Source: GCA-020348445 sp965372465
Lineage (GTDB): Archaea > Thermoplasmatota > Thermoplasmata > GCA-020350865
Direction of reading: 5' to 3'
NCBI GenBank assembly: GCA_965372465.1
Contig: CBDVCK010000021.1
Span: 1-22,316 of the forward strand
Length of the DNA stretch: 22,316 bases
Part shown: positions 6,680 through 15,189 of the stretch, one piece after another
How the letters are laid out: each line of letters begins with the position of its first letter
How positions within the stretch are numbered: the stretch's first letter is position 1
Notes under the pieces: generated by a model
What the model was told of the DNA's origin: nothing
What the model saw: the letters and a program-made list of their open reading frames with translations, nothing else
The model's database searches: none
Program-made: the position numbers and the translations under genes

Positions 6680-6983
6680 AGGTTATATGTCCTCCAATTT
6701 TCATTTCGCTGTATATACTTTTTGTATGTTTAAAAGTTTGTGTAGTTATTATCAAAAATCCCCAAAATATTGAGCATTCAAATAAAAACTAATTCCATAT
6801 TGTCTATCCTAATTTTTAGGACCTGTTTCCCTTATAAAATTCAGAGTAAAAAGATTATTTTTTCATTATCGTTTTAACGAATAAATGCAAAAAGTATAAT
6901 AAGGTGCATGGCTTTAACTGTATAGTCGATAATATTTATTGGTTCATAACGAATAATCACTTGAAGGATATAACGGTGAGTTT
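6680..6983. promoter_or_regulatory. Divergent promoter region between ipk and the roadblock gene
   Basis: No gene is seen here. On the minus strand, TTTTAAAC (6735-6728) is a plausible TATA box for the isoprenoid operon. On the plus strand, TAATATTTA (6930-6938) is a plausible TATA box for the roadblock gene. The 10-mer TAACGAATAA occurs twice as a direct repeat (6875-6884 and 6947-6956), flanking the plus-strand TATA box, and could be a regulator site. The AT-rich middle shows nothing else I can identify. Confidence 0.45.
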
Positions 6984-7352
6984 ATGTCTGCTGTGGAGGA
7001 GTTAAAAGAGATATTGAGCAAATTAAGAAGTGAACAAAAAGTTGAGTTATGTGCCGTGATCTCAAGAAATGGCATACCTTTAGCCTATGAGCTGCCAGAG
7101 GGGGTGCATATCGATGCCTTCTCAACTCTCTCTGCAACTATACTTGGGGCATCCGAAGTGATATATTCTGGGCTGGGAAAAACTGCCCCCCAACGCGTTT
7201 TAATCGAGGCAAACGGCACAAATTATGTGGCAATAGGCGTTGGTCCGAAAGCCTTACTGGTTGCCATGGGCTCTACTGAGAGTGTGAACCTGGCCTCGGA
7301 TATTGGTAAAGTTGCCGAGCAGATTAAGGAGGTGCTGACCCATGGGAAATAG
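6984..7352 (+). CDS. Roadblock/LC7 domain protein
   Basis: A 122-residue single-domain protein of the roadblock/LC7 fold. Such proteins dimerise and, in prokaryotes, commonly act as partners or GTPase-activating proteins of small Ras-like GTPases (MglB type) or as scaffolds. Visible: an N-terminal amphipathic helix (VEELKEILSKLRSE), the VELCAVISRNGIPLAY strand pair, the long FSTLSATILGASEVIYSGLG helix, the VLIEANGTNYVAIGVGPKALLVAM strands, and a C-terminal helix. ATG 6984 follows a GGTGAG ribosome-binding site. The gene overlaps the next one by 11 bp, so the two are almost certainly co-expressed. No MglA-like GTPase is in the window; the neighbour's P-loop ATPase may be its partner (inference). 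Confidence 0.85.
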   Translation: MSAVEELKEILSKLRSEQKVELCAVISRNGIPLAYELPEGVHIDAFSTLSATILGASEVIYSGLGKTAPQRVLIEANGTNYVAIGVGPKALLVAMGSTESVNLASDIGKVAEQIKEVLTHGK

Positions 7353-8868
7353 TAAAACCACGTCGTTTCCGGATGAGATCGTATCGTTCTTTAACAGACC
7401 CAGCGGCAGGTCCCTCATGATAAAAGGAAGTGCGGGTACAGGAAAGACAACATTCGCCCTACAATTGCTTGAGGAACTCGCAGACCCTGACAAGAGCTTT
7501 TACTTGAGCACCAGGGTTTCCGACGAGGCTTTGTACTCCCAGTTTCCGTGGCTTGAGGATAAAGAAATGAAAACCAGGATCGTGGATTCGGGCAGGATAT
7601 TTCTAAAGTCACTTCATTCAACAGAGGTTGAGGAGGTTGTTGAGACCCCGAAAGAAATCCCGGTTCTGTCCTCTGCAAGAGGTTTTCTACAATCCATTGG
7701 TGATGAAAAAGGACCTCCAACAAAAGTGGATAGAACCAGACTCTCGAATTTGCTTGAGAAGACCCGAATGCCAGAGATAGAGAGCACATACGATCGGGTT
7801 GAGTATGTACTACCGCACAAGACCACCATGGTGATCGACAGCGTGGAAGGAATTACTCATAAGTATAACATCGATGCCGAGGAACTCATCACCACGCTTC
7901 AAAAGGATTTGGTGGAGAACTCCAATACGGATCTGATATTGGTTTTGGAAAAATCAGAAATCCCCCAGCTTGAGTACCTCGTGGATGGTGTCATGTCCCT
8001 CAGCATGGATGAAATTGAGGGAAGGAGAACGCGGGAGATGTACCTCATCAAGCTCCGCGCAACTGAAATAAGACAACCTGGATACCTGCTGACCCTTATG
8101 AACGGTAGATTCATGTGTTTCGAGCCTTTCACACCGGATTATACAAGGACCAATGGATGGGAAATCAAACCTGATACCGCCCAACACTACAGCACAGGCA
8201 TCTCGGACCTTGATTCCCTCCTTGAAGGGGGCTTTAAAAAGGGAAGCTACAATGTACTGGAGATAGGCAGCAAGGTTTCAAATGAAGAATATCATTCCAT
8301 TGTGGTTCCCGTTCTATTGAACTTCATGGGCCAAAACAGGGGTATTGTGGCCGTCCTTACCGGAGGAGATCATGCAGAAACAACCCGTGCTGAGCTGATA
8401 CCGTTTTTGTCTGAGGATCACTTCGACAAATACGTAAGAATCGCGGATTATTTCACTGCCAATACAAACAAGCCATATATCATGGCACTGGGAACGAGAA
8501 ACAAAGAGGAAGCCCTAAAAACCTGGAAAGAGAACCTGGCATCCTTGAGAGGGGAGGAGAACAAGCCTATTTTGGACTATACGGGTTTTGACACTCTGGA
8601 GTACCTCAGGGGAGATACCATAGCAATAAAAGATCTTCTGAATGCTGTGGCAAAAACCAAGATATCCCAGGATTTGGGATTGGGTATTATTAAACCGGGT
8701 CTGAAGCTAACCCAGGAAATAAGGAATATGGCAGATACCTATTTAAAAATCGTGGATATTAACAAGTGCCCTTGTATCTACGGGATAAAACCAAAAACCA
8801 TGATATATGCCATAATAACAGATGAGAAGAAAGGCTATCCGCACGTGAGACTCGTTCCTATCGTCTAA
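7342..8868 (+). CDS. RecA/KaiC/GvpD-like P-loop ATPase, two-domain with degenerate second half
   Basis: A 508-residue protein of the RecA-superfamily ATPase group that includes KaiC, RAD55 and GvpD; its substrate is unknown. Domain 1 has Walker A GSAGTGKTT (29-37) and a Walker B-like TTMVIDS (161-167). A charged insertion lies between them (about 95-155). Domain 2 begins with the KaiC-style STGISDLDSLLEGGFKKGSYNVLEIG (about 284-309), but its P-loop is replaced by SKVSNEE. The second site should therefore not bind ATP normally. Start: ATG 7342 has a perfect AAGGAGGTG 7 bases upstream (7326-7334) and lies within the end of the roadblock gene. Overlap plus strong ribosome-binding site point to a fixed-ratio complex with the roadblock protein (inference). 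The GvpD resemblance is by fold only: no gas-vesicle genes are present. Confidence 0.75.
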   Translation: MGNSKTTSFPDEIVSFFNRPSGRSLMIKGSAGTGKTTFALQLLEELADPDKSFYLSTRVSDEALYSQFPWLEDKEMKTRIVDSGRIFLKSLHSTEVEEVVETPKEIPVLSSARGFLQSIGDEKGPPTKVDRTRLSNLLEKTRMPEIESTYDRVEYVLPHKTTMVIDSVEGITHKYNIDAEELITTLQKDLVENSNTDLILVLEKSEIPQLEYLVDGVMSLSMDEIEGRRTREMYLIKLRATEIRQPGYLLTLMNGRFMCFEPFTPDYTRTNGWEIKPDTAQHYSTGISDLDSLLEGGFKKGSYNVLEIGSKVSNEEYHSIVVPVLLNFMGQNRGIVAVLTGGDHAETTRAELIPFLSEDHFDKYVRIADYFTANTNKPYIMALGTRNKEEALKTWKENLASLRGEENKPILDYTGFDTLEYLRGDTIAIKDLLNAVAKTKISQDLGLGIIKPGLKLTQEIRNMADTYLKIVDINKCPCIYGIKPKTMIYAIITDEKKGYPHVRLVPIV

Positions 8869-8916
8869 ATGCGAGTTACCGGTGTTTGGTACATATTCAA
8901 GAAGAAGGAAAAGATA

Positions 8917-11433
8917 TTAAGGCTCTCCCAACTCCATTTTTATCTTGTTTACGTATTCTTCGTTATCAAGATCAGTGAAGATATCCAAGGCTAAATTCAT
9001 CTGTTCTTTTACCCTGTCGAAATCACCTTTTTCTTTATACATCATCCCATAATAATAATGCACCTCGCCTAGGATAAAAGGGACATTGGTCTCCTTTCCA
9101 ATCTTTACACATGTTTCAAAGCTCTCGATTGCTTTTGCCCATTCCTTCTTCAAACCATAAGCCATCCCAAATATCTTGTAACATGCCTGAATGCCCAGGA
9201 TATCGCCCACAGTGGTAAGGATAGCCAAGGATTTTTCAGCACATTCCAATGCCTTATCCGCATCTCCTTTTTGGGCATAAGCTTCACCGCGGTTAAACAG
9301 GCTCCATCCAACTATATCCTTTCTTCCGATCTTGCGGCCCATCTCCTCGCATTTCTCGAAATACTCTATTGCTTTGTCATAATTTCCACTTTTTAGATTG
9401 GAATCTCCAAGATTGTTATATGCCCGTGCCATCTCGCTGTAATCACCAATTGGCTCGAGTTTTTCCAGGCTCTTGTTGTAGTATTCAATGGCTTTATCGA
9501 TATCTCCGGTTTCGATATAGACATTCCCAAGTTCTATGAAGGTTAAGGCGATTGTATGCTTATCCCCGATTTCCATTGAAAACTGGATGCATTCATTATA
9601 ATGGGCTATGGCATCATCATATTCACCCAATCTCCAGTGGATGTAGCCAAGACCCCTGTGAGCATCGGAAGTTCCGAACTTGTCATCCAACTTTTTCGAT
9701 ATACTGAGACTCTTTTCAAAGTTTTTAGTGGCAAGCTCCCATTTCCCCATCCTGTTGAGAACGTACCCTCTTTTTCTTAGAGACTCGGCGCGATCCCCGT
9801 CATTATCTATATCTTCACAAAGATCTATCGCTCTTTTATAATAATCCAGGGCCGGCTTCCATTCTGATAGGTTGAAACTGATATCCCCCAGTCTTTTTAA
9901 GAGAAATATCCGCTTTTCCTTGTTTTCCTCACTATCATCAAGCCGCTCCAATGCCTCAAGGGACATATCATAATAAGTCAAGGCATCCTCTGGTGCAAAG
10001 GCCTGGGTTGCTTTCTCACCTGCTCTTATGGCATAGGTTATGGTCTTTTCTGTTTCCTTTCCCTCGTAAAAATGCCTGGCTAGGTTGTAAACCACATCGT
10101 CCAGCCTATTCTTATTCAGATCTTCAATGATATAACCTATTCTTTTATGCATAAGTCTTCTTCTGCTTCTGCTCATACCGTTGTAGATAACCTCTCTTAT
10201 CTGAGTATGGTCGAACCTGTACCTCTCCTCTTTTGATTTTGCATCTTCATGTATGATATTGGCAACAATCAGAGCATCGATTGAATCCACAAGCTCCTCC
10301 TCTGTCAAATCAGTGATCCTGTGTAATGTTTCGAACGTGAACTGGTTGCCAATAATGGATGCGTACCCCAGAATCGCCCGGGTACTATCATCCAATTTCT
10401 CCATTCTTCGTCCAATCACATCTCTTATGGTGCTGGGTATGTGTATCTTGGATGGGTCGAACTTCTTATCCCATGAATAATCACTGGTATCGATTAATCC
10501 CTCGTTGACCAGAGATTTTACTACCTCCTCTATAAAAAATGGATTTCCCTCGCTTTCCTCGTACAATCTTCTTACAAAAGTTTCCGGAATGTTGGAAATT
10601 CTTAACATTGATTTTATCATATAAGCAGTGCTTTCCTCATCGAATCTTTGAAGTTTGATTTCATCGAACAACTTCTCTGGTCGCATTCTTTTGAGGGTTT
10701 TTGAGAGAGGGTGCACCTCGCCTTTTATATTTTCTATCTCTTCAGGCCTAAATGCTCCACAGATAATAACTTTTGAATTCTGGATGTTTCTTGCCAGATA
10801 ATGAAGTAATTGCAAACTACCATCATCAGCCCATTGCAGATCTTCCAATATCAATAATAAAGGAGTGTTCTGGGAAATGTCGATTACAAGCTGGGAAATG
10901 GATTCAAAGAGCCTGGTTCTCTCATGCTGCAGATTGATTTCCTTGATCTTGGAAGGATGAATTCCGCCACCCTCATCATCGATGGGAATTAGACCCATGG
11001 GCATGAGCTCTCCCGTGGCCTCTGTGGGCTGGCCCATAAGCTCCTGCGAGGAGGGAGGGCTTCCAGCTATACCAACAAGTCCCATGGAGTAAAAATCCTC
11101 AGATGTCTGTGATTCTTTGGATGAATTATCGCCCTCATCACGGTTTCTCCCCGAAATGTACTTCCCGAATGCATCTATAAAAGGGAGATATGGTTCGGTA
11201 TTCTCATCATAAAGACAGCGGCCAGTAAGAGTCATCACATTCTTGGATTTTCCATATTTCGCAAGCTCGGATATAAGTCTGCTTTTTCCTATCCCTGCCT
11301 CGCCAACAACAAAGACCAACCTACCGCGACCTTGGATACTCTCCTCCAAGTGTCGAGCAATATCCGCAAACTCTTTCTCCCTTCCCACGAATCTGGATTC
11401 TGATATACTGCCTAGTTTTCCATAGCTTTGCAT
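8917..11433 (-). CDS. STAND-type AAA_16 ATPase with C-terminal TPR repeats (paralogue 1)
   Basis: An 838-residue predicted cytoplasmic protein. Residues about 14-220 form an AAA_16/MalT-like NTPase: RFVGREKE, Walker A GEAGIGKS (44-51), Walker B LLILEDLQWADD (about 193-204). A low-complexity Gly/Ser/Met-rich insert (about 95-165) separates them. A winged-helix-like region follows (FDHTQIREVIYNGMSRSRRRLMHKRIG). From about residue 475 to the end come tandem 40-residue TPRs of the GD..KA..YYNKSLE type. In this family ATP-dependent conformational change is coupled to ligand sensing by the TPR superhelix. No HTH, cyclase, kinase, nuclease or TIR effector domain is visible, so output must come from a partner. 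ATG 11433 has GAGGG 8 bases upstream. It lies 58 bp after a close paralogue on the same strand. Its 3' end lies 48 bp from the convergent ATPase gene ending at 8868. Confidence 0.88.
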   Translation of the reverse strand: MQSYGKLGSISESRFVGREKEFADIARHLEESIQGRGRLVFVVGEAGIGKSRLISELAKYGKSKNVMTLTGRCLYDENTEPYLPFIDAFGKYISGRNRDEGDNSSKESQTSEDFYSMGLVGIAGSPPSSQELMGQPTEATGELMPMGLIPIDDEGGGIHPSKIKEINLQHERTRLFESISQLVIDISQNTPLLLILEDLQWADDGSLQLLHYLARNIQNSKVIICGAFRPEEIENIKGEVHPLSKTLKRMRPEKLFDEIKLQRFDEESTAYMIKSMLRISNIPETFVRRLYEESEGNPFFIEEVVKSLVNEGLIDTSDYSWDKKFDPSKIHIPSTIRDVIGRRMEKLDDSTRAILGYASIIGNQFTFETLHRITDLTEEELVDSIDALIVANIIHEDAKSKEERYRFDHTQIREVIYNGMSRSRRRLMHKRIGYIIEDLNKNRLDDVVYNLARHFYEGKETEKTITYAIRAGEKATQAFAPEDALTYYDMSLEALERLDDSEENKEKRIFLLKRLGDISFNLSEWKPALDYYKRAIDLCEDIDNDGDRAESLRKRGYVLNRMGKWELATKNFEKSLSISKKLDDKFGTSDAHRGLGYIHWRLGEYDDAIAHYNECIQFSMEIGDKHTIALTFIELGNVYIETGDIDKAIEYYNKSLEKLEPIGDYSEMARAYNNLGDSNLKSGNYDKAIEYFEKCEEMGRKIGRKDIVGWSLFNRGEAYAQKGDADKALECAEKSLAILTTVGDILGIQACYKIFGMAYGLKKEWAKAIESFETCVKIGKETNVPFILGEVHYYYGMMYKEKGDFDRVKEQMNLALDIFTDLDNEEYVNKIKMELGEP

Positions 11434-11491
11434 GATTTTGCCCTCTATGTTTACACTGGAATACCATGAAATTATCTCTCCCTAACAGATT

Positions 11492-13927
11492 TCATCCATT
11501 TATACTTTTCAGCTCTGATTTTACCTTTTTTAATAGCTCTTTTGCCCCTAAATTCTCGAAGATCTCGTCCGCTTTTTTGAAATATACAGATGCTTTGTTT
11601 AAATCACCTTTTTCCTTGTAAAGCAAACCGAACTCATAATAACCGTCAGCCAATCGATATGGCATGGCCAGCTCATTTCGGATACGCATGCTTTCTTCGA
11701 AGTAATTGATGGCAAGATCCCATTCTTTCTTGAGTTTGTATATTACTCCGTATGATAAAAATGAACCTGAAGTGCCGAGTTTTTCACCCAATCTTTCGAA
11801 TATCAGAAGTGATCTATTTACGCATTCTATTGCCTTGTCGAACTGTCCTAACCTTGCATATGCCTCACCTGCATTGAAAAGAGCCCACCCGCTCATCCTG
11901 ATGTTTCCGGTTTTATCGGAAATCTCTATGCTCTTCTCATACTGCAAAACAGCCTTATCCATATCACCTTTTCTTGCATATGTCACACCCATATTGTTGT
12001 AGCTCCTTCCGATATCATAGAAATTCTTGACTTTCTCCAAAAGCCTCATGCTGTTTTCCTGATACTCCAGGGCCTTTTCCCAGTCACCCATCTCGCTGTA
12101 AACGTTTCCAAGCTCGATACAGGTTGCCGCCATTACCTGTTCATCCTGGATTTTCTCAGTGAGGCCCAAACTCCATTCATAGTAATCAATTGCCTTTTCG
12201 AATTCACCTTTTCTCCAAAATACCCTACCCAGTCCCCTGTAAGTGTCAGCAAGACCATGAATATCGGTGAGCGCCTCGGAAATCTCCAGTCCTTTTTTAA
12301 AGTACTCAAGGGCATCATCATATTCTCCCTTGTGCTGTTTGATGTGTCCGTAACTCCGGAATGCCCTAGCCTTTTCCAAATCATTATTCAATCTTCCGCT
12401 TAACTTCAAGGCATCTTCATGATATTGCATGGATGTATCCCATTCACCTATCAGATTATGTATATCACCAAGTTTTGAAACAACAGCCAGTTTATTTGTC
12501 ATATTTTCAAGGGTAATTTCCATATCCTCAAGTGTCCTCAGGGCCATGATGAAATAGCGGATAGCATCTTCAGGAGCATATGCTTCCACTGCCATTTGTC
12601 CTGCACGAACAGCATAGCTCAGGGCTTTTTTTGGGTCCTTACCCTCGTTGAAATGATGTGCGAGATTGTATACCCTATCAGAAATCCTGTCAGAATAGAG
12701 CTCCTCGATTATCTGCCCGATTCTCTTGTGCATAACTCGTCTTCTACTTCGGGTCATGCTGTTGTAAATCACATCTCTTATGAGTGCATGGTCGAATTTG
12801 TACTGCTCCTCTTCTGAATTTGAATCCTCGTGAATAATATTTGCGGAGATTGCTGCATCTATTGCATCTATTACCGTCTCCTCTTTTTCATTACTCATCC
12901 GGAACAAAAGCTCGAATGAGAAGCGATTGCCGATGATGGAGGCGTATCCCAAAATGGTCCTGGTTTTATCATCCAATCTATCTATTCTTCTTGCGATCAC
13001 ATCCTTAATTGTTCCAGGGATCATGATTTGTGAGGTGTCGATTTTCCCGTCCCAGGTGTAGCTGTCTACATCGATTAATCCCTCGTTTATCAAGGATTTT
13101 AACACTTCCTCAACAAAGAATGGGTTTCCCTCGCTTTCATCATAGAGTATCTTAGTAAATTCATTTGGCAATTTTTTTCTTCCCACCAATGATTCAATTA
13201 TAAGTGATGTCGATTTCTTGTCGAATCTATCCAGGCGAATCTGATAGAATAAATCCTCTATTCTCATTCTTCTTAGAGTCTCGGATAACGGATGAACCCG
13301 TGCGCCGTTTTTTTCCAAATCACCAGGAGAGTATGCTGCACACATCAGTACATTGGTGTTTCTGATGTTTCTGGCTAGATAATGCAACAACTTGAGGCTG
13401 CTGTCATCTGCCCACTGGATATCGTCGATTACTAAGAGTAACGGACTTTTTTCAGAGATGTCTATCACTATCTTATAAAGAGCTTCAAAAAGTCTGTCTC
13501 TTTCCTGCTGGATGTTAAGTGAGGGCTTCTTACTAAATGGATTTTCACTATTCTCGTCCAGAGGAAGTATGCCCAATGAAAACTGCTCGTTTGATAATCC
13601 CTTTATCACTGATTTATCATTGGGGTCTTCGGACTCATTATCATGAGATATGTAATCTGAAAAAGCCTCAATAAATGGAAGGTAGGGCTCGGCATTTTCC
13701 TGATAAAGACACCTACCTTTGAGATACAGAACACCCTTGGTTTTCGCATAATCCCCAAGTTCATCGAAAAGCCTGCTTTTGCCAATTCCAGTTTCGCCAA
13801 CAATGAGAACCAATCTACCGGATCCTTCAATGCTTTCCGTGAGATGTTCCTTAATTGCGGTCATCTCTTTTTTTCTTCCTACAAACCTTGAAGACAATGG
13901 AGTTTTTAATTTCGCTTTATGGCCCAT
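11492..13927 (-). CDS. STAND-type AAA_16 ATPase with C-terminal TPR repeats (paralogue 2)
   Basis: An 811-residue paralogue of the downstream 838-residue protein with the same architecture: RFVGRKKE, Walker A GETGIGKS (44-51), a shorter variable insert (about 95-138), Walker B LLLVIDDIQWADD (about 163-175), the FDHALIRDVIYNSMTRSRRR helix region, then about 320 residues of 40-residue TPRs. The NTPase and RSRRR regions are strongly conserved between the pair. The insert and the TPR surface differ most, which fits duplication followed by change in what is sensed. ATG 13927 has GGGAG 4 bases upstream and a TATA box near 14001-14010. It is first in a probable two-gene operon. Again no effector domain is seen. 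A role in transcription control, signalling or defence cannot be decided from sequence. Confidence 0.88.
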   Translation of the reverse strand: MGHKAKLKTPLSSRFVGRKKEMTAIKEHLTESIEGSGRLVLIVGETGIGKSRLFDELGDYAKTKGVLYLKGRCLYQENAEPYLPFIEAFSDYISHDNESEDPNDKSVIKGLSNEQFSLGILPLDENSENPFSKKPSLNIQQERDRLFEALYKIVIDISEKSPLLLVIDDIQWADDSSLKLLHYLARNIRNTNVLMCAAYSPGDLEKNGARVHPLSETLRRMRIEDLFYQIRLDRFDKKSTSLIIESLVGRKKLPNEFTKILYDESEGNPFFVEEVLKSLINEGLIDVDSYTWDGKIDTSQIMIPGTIKDVIARRIDRLDDKTRTILGYASIIGNRFSFELLFRMSNEKEETVIDAIDAAISANIIHEDSNSEEEQYKFDHALIRDVIYNSMTRSRRRVMHKRIGQIIEELYSDRISDRVYNLAHHFNEGKDPKKALSYAVRAGQMAVEAYAPEDAIRYFIMALRTLEDMEITLENMTNKLAVVSKLGDIHNLIGEWDTSMQYHEDALKLSGRLNNDLEKARAFRSYGHIKQHKGEYDDALEYFKKGLEISEALTDIHGLADTYRGLGRVFWRKGEFEKAIDYYEWSLGLTEKIQDEQVMAATCIELGNVYSEMGDWEKALEYQENSMRLLEKVKNFYDIGRSYNNMGVTYARKGDMDKAVLQYEKSIEISDKTGNIRMSGWALFNAGEAYARLGQFDKAIECVNRSLLIFERLGEKLGTSGSFLSYGVIYKLKKEWDLAINYFEESMRIRNELAMPYRLADGYYEFGLLYKEKGDLNKASVYFKKADEIFENLGAKELLKKVKSELKSING

Positions 13928-14000
13928 TTTACTCCCTTTACCATAATTGGATGTAAATTGCTGTTTTTATCCTGTTTCCAAGGATATAGCTCATTTTTCT

Positions 14001-14010
14001 TTTATAAACC
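14001..14010 (-). promoter_or_regulatory. TATA box of the STAND/TPR operon
   Basis: GGTTTATAAA on the minus strand lies about 75-84 bp upstream of the ATG at 13927, predicting a leader of about 50 nt. Confidence 0.5.
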
Positions 14011-14020
14011 CATTCTAATA

Positions 14021-14038
14021 ATTATCAAATTTGGTAAT
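14021..14038. promoter_or_regulatory. Near-palindrome upstream of the STAND/TPR TATA box
   Basis: ATTATCAAATTTGGTAAT is an 18-bp inverted repeat with 8 of 9 base pairs matched. It lies 10 bp upstream of the minus-strand TATA box and 13 bp before a plus-strand TTTAAATA (14052-14059). It is a candidate binding site for a dimeric regulator of the divergent transcription units. Confidence 0.3.
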
Positions 14039-14194
14039 GACAAGTATTGGCTTTAAATACCCCTTTTGAATGAGCTTTGATGGGATTTTGAATAAAACAA
14101 TCGAATTAAATATCAATATTAAGAATAACTAGATATCAACAACAATTATATACTTCTACACAATTTCCAGGCATACATAATTAAAGGTGATCTA

Positions 14195-14548
14195 ATGGGT
14201 ACTGCAGATGATACATTAACCCAACTCCTAAAAGGTGCGGTTTCAGATATAATGCCCCAAAAGGATCTAGTAATTGAGGCGGTGCAGGAACTTGTAAAGG
14301 ACGAAATCAAGCGTTACATTAAACAGAAGCTTGATGAGGATCCCGAATTGAAAAAAGAGATCAAAGATGCCATAAACGAGTACCTGACTGCAAAGGTCAA
14401 AGAGGTCAATGCAGCTTTAAGACTGGCAAAATCAGGAGCCAAACTTGGTCTTTCTCTCATCCCTGACCATCTGAGGCAGGAAGTCTCAAAGGACATTGTG
14501 GATCTTTTGGAAAAGGAGATGGGGCAGATCCTCGAACGGGGATTGTGA
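14195..14548 (+). CDS. Small all-helical hypothetical protein
   Basis: I do not recognise this 117-residue protein. It is Lys/Glu/Leu-rich with no Cys and no transmembrane segment. It reads as a series of amphipathic helices (about 7-20, 22-45, 50-78, 80-110), with heptad-like spacing in DEIKRYIKQKLDEDPELKKE. This suggests a coiled-coil or helical-bundle oligomer. The start is good: GGTGAT (14186-14191) 3 bases before ATG and a TATA-like ATTATATAC near 14145-14153. It stands alone, 60 bp before tRNA-Asp. Confidence 0.75.
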   Translation: MGTADDTLTQLLKGAVSDIMPQKDLVIEAVQELVKDEIKRYIKQKLDEDPELKKEIKDAINEYLTAKVKEVNAALRLAKSGAKLGLSLIPDHLRQEVSKDIVDLLEKEMGQILERGL

Positions 14549-14608
14549 GTCACCCAATCATTAAATATGAGATACTTGATTTTGGGTCATTCCTAAATAG
14601 TATTATAT

Positions 14609-14722
14609 GCCCCGGTAGTGTAGCGGACTATCATCCAGGCCTGTCGTGGCAATTTGTCCTGTTTTTCGGGATAAAAATGCCATTGAAAGCCTGGGACTTG
14701 GGTTCAAATCCCAGCCGGGGCG
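14609..14722 (+). tRNA. tRNA-Asp (anticodon GUC) with a 41-nt intron
   Basis: The acceptor stem GCCCCGG (14609-14615) pairs with CCGGGGC (14715-14721), discriminator G14722. T arm is TTGGG-TTCAAAT-CCCAG. Anticodon stem is CAGGC (14636-14640)/GCCTG (14689-14693). Anticodon GTC is at 14643-14645. Removing 14647-14687 restores loop CTGTCGA, the canonical Asp loop. Variable loop GGACT has 5 nt; CCA is not encoded. The splice position between nt 37 and 38 is the standard archaeal one. A convincing TATA box at the expected distance is not obvious. Confidence 0.95.
14647..14687 (+). other. Archaeal tRNA intron with relaxed bulge-helix-bulge
   Basis: The predicted fold has the anticodon stem as outer helix and a central helix CTGT/ATTG (C-G, a U-U mismatch, a G-U wobble, U-A). 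The 5' bulge is CGU and the 3' bulge AAA. The inner helix is GGCA/TGCC. Cutting after the second bulge nucleotide on each side removes 41 nt. The mismatch and wobble make the central helix weaker than the strict motif, as tolerated by some archaeal splicing endonucleases. Confidence 0.8.
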
Positions 14723-14766
14723 CTTATAATTGTTGTTAAGACTGGGAATTTATAGGATGGACAGAT

Positions 14767-15162
14767 TTATTTCACGATTTTTATAATATCCTCTTCCATG
14801 TTCTCCTTCGGCCTTTCAATTATCCGTCCTATCTCCTCTCCATCCCGTAGAAAAATGAAGGAAGGGATTGCGCGGACATTGAATTCCTCTGCTTTCCCAA
14901 AGGAATCCACCTTGGCACGATTCACTTCGATGATCTCAATGTCAATTCCTTCCTCTTTTAATGCCAAAATCACTGAGAGAAATCTTGGTAGCTGTACCCT
15001 GCAATCAGGACACCAATCCCCACAGAAGACCTTTATCTCCACGTCTTCGATTTTAGTCTTGATATCTTCTATTGCATCATTATCAGGATGGTACAAACCA
15101 ACAATAGCCCTAAACTCTGGATGGTCCGATAGGTAATCGTATATCTTTTGGGATGCACCCAT
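14767..15162 (-). CDS. Thioredoxin-fold protein
   Basis: A 131-residue cytoplasmic thiol-disulfide protein. The redox motif is CPDC (51-54) in FCGDWCPDC, and the cis-proline is in RAIPSF (Pro100). Residues 65-95 give the expected strand-helix pattern. An N-terminal extension of about 40 residues precedes the thioredoxin core, making it longer than minimal thioredoxins (about 105). The motif differs from the classical WCGPC, so redox potential and partners probably differ. An extra Cys47 precedes the motif. It lies 27 bp after tfb in the same direction and is probably co-transcribed with gar1-tfb. Confidence 0.88.
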   Translation of the reverse strand: MGASQKIYDYLSDHPEFRAIVGLYHPDNDAIEDIKTKIEDVEIKVFCGDWCPDCRVQLPRFLSVILALKEEGIDIEIIEVNRAKVDSFGKAEEFNVRAIPSFIFLRDGEEIGRIIERPKENMEEDIIKIVK

Positions 15163-15189
15163 TCTACCACTCTGTTATTGTAAAACATC

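Noticed and set aside
7342..8868. Gas vesicle regulator GvpD
   Set aside because: Similarity is at the level of the RecA/KaiC-type P-loop fold and no gvp genes are in the window.
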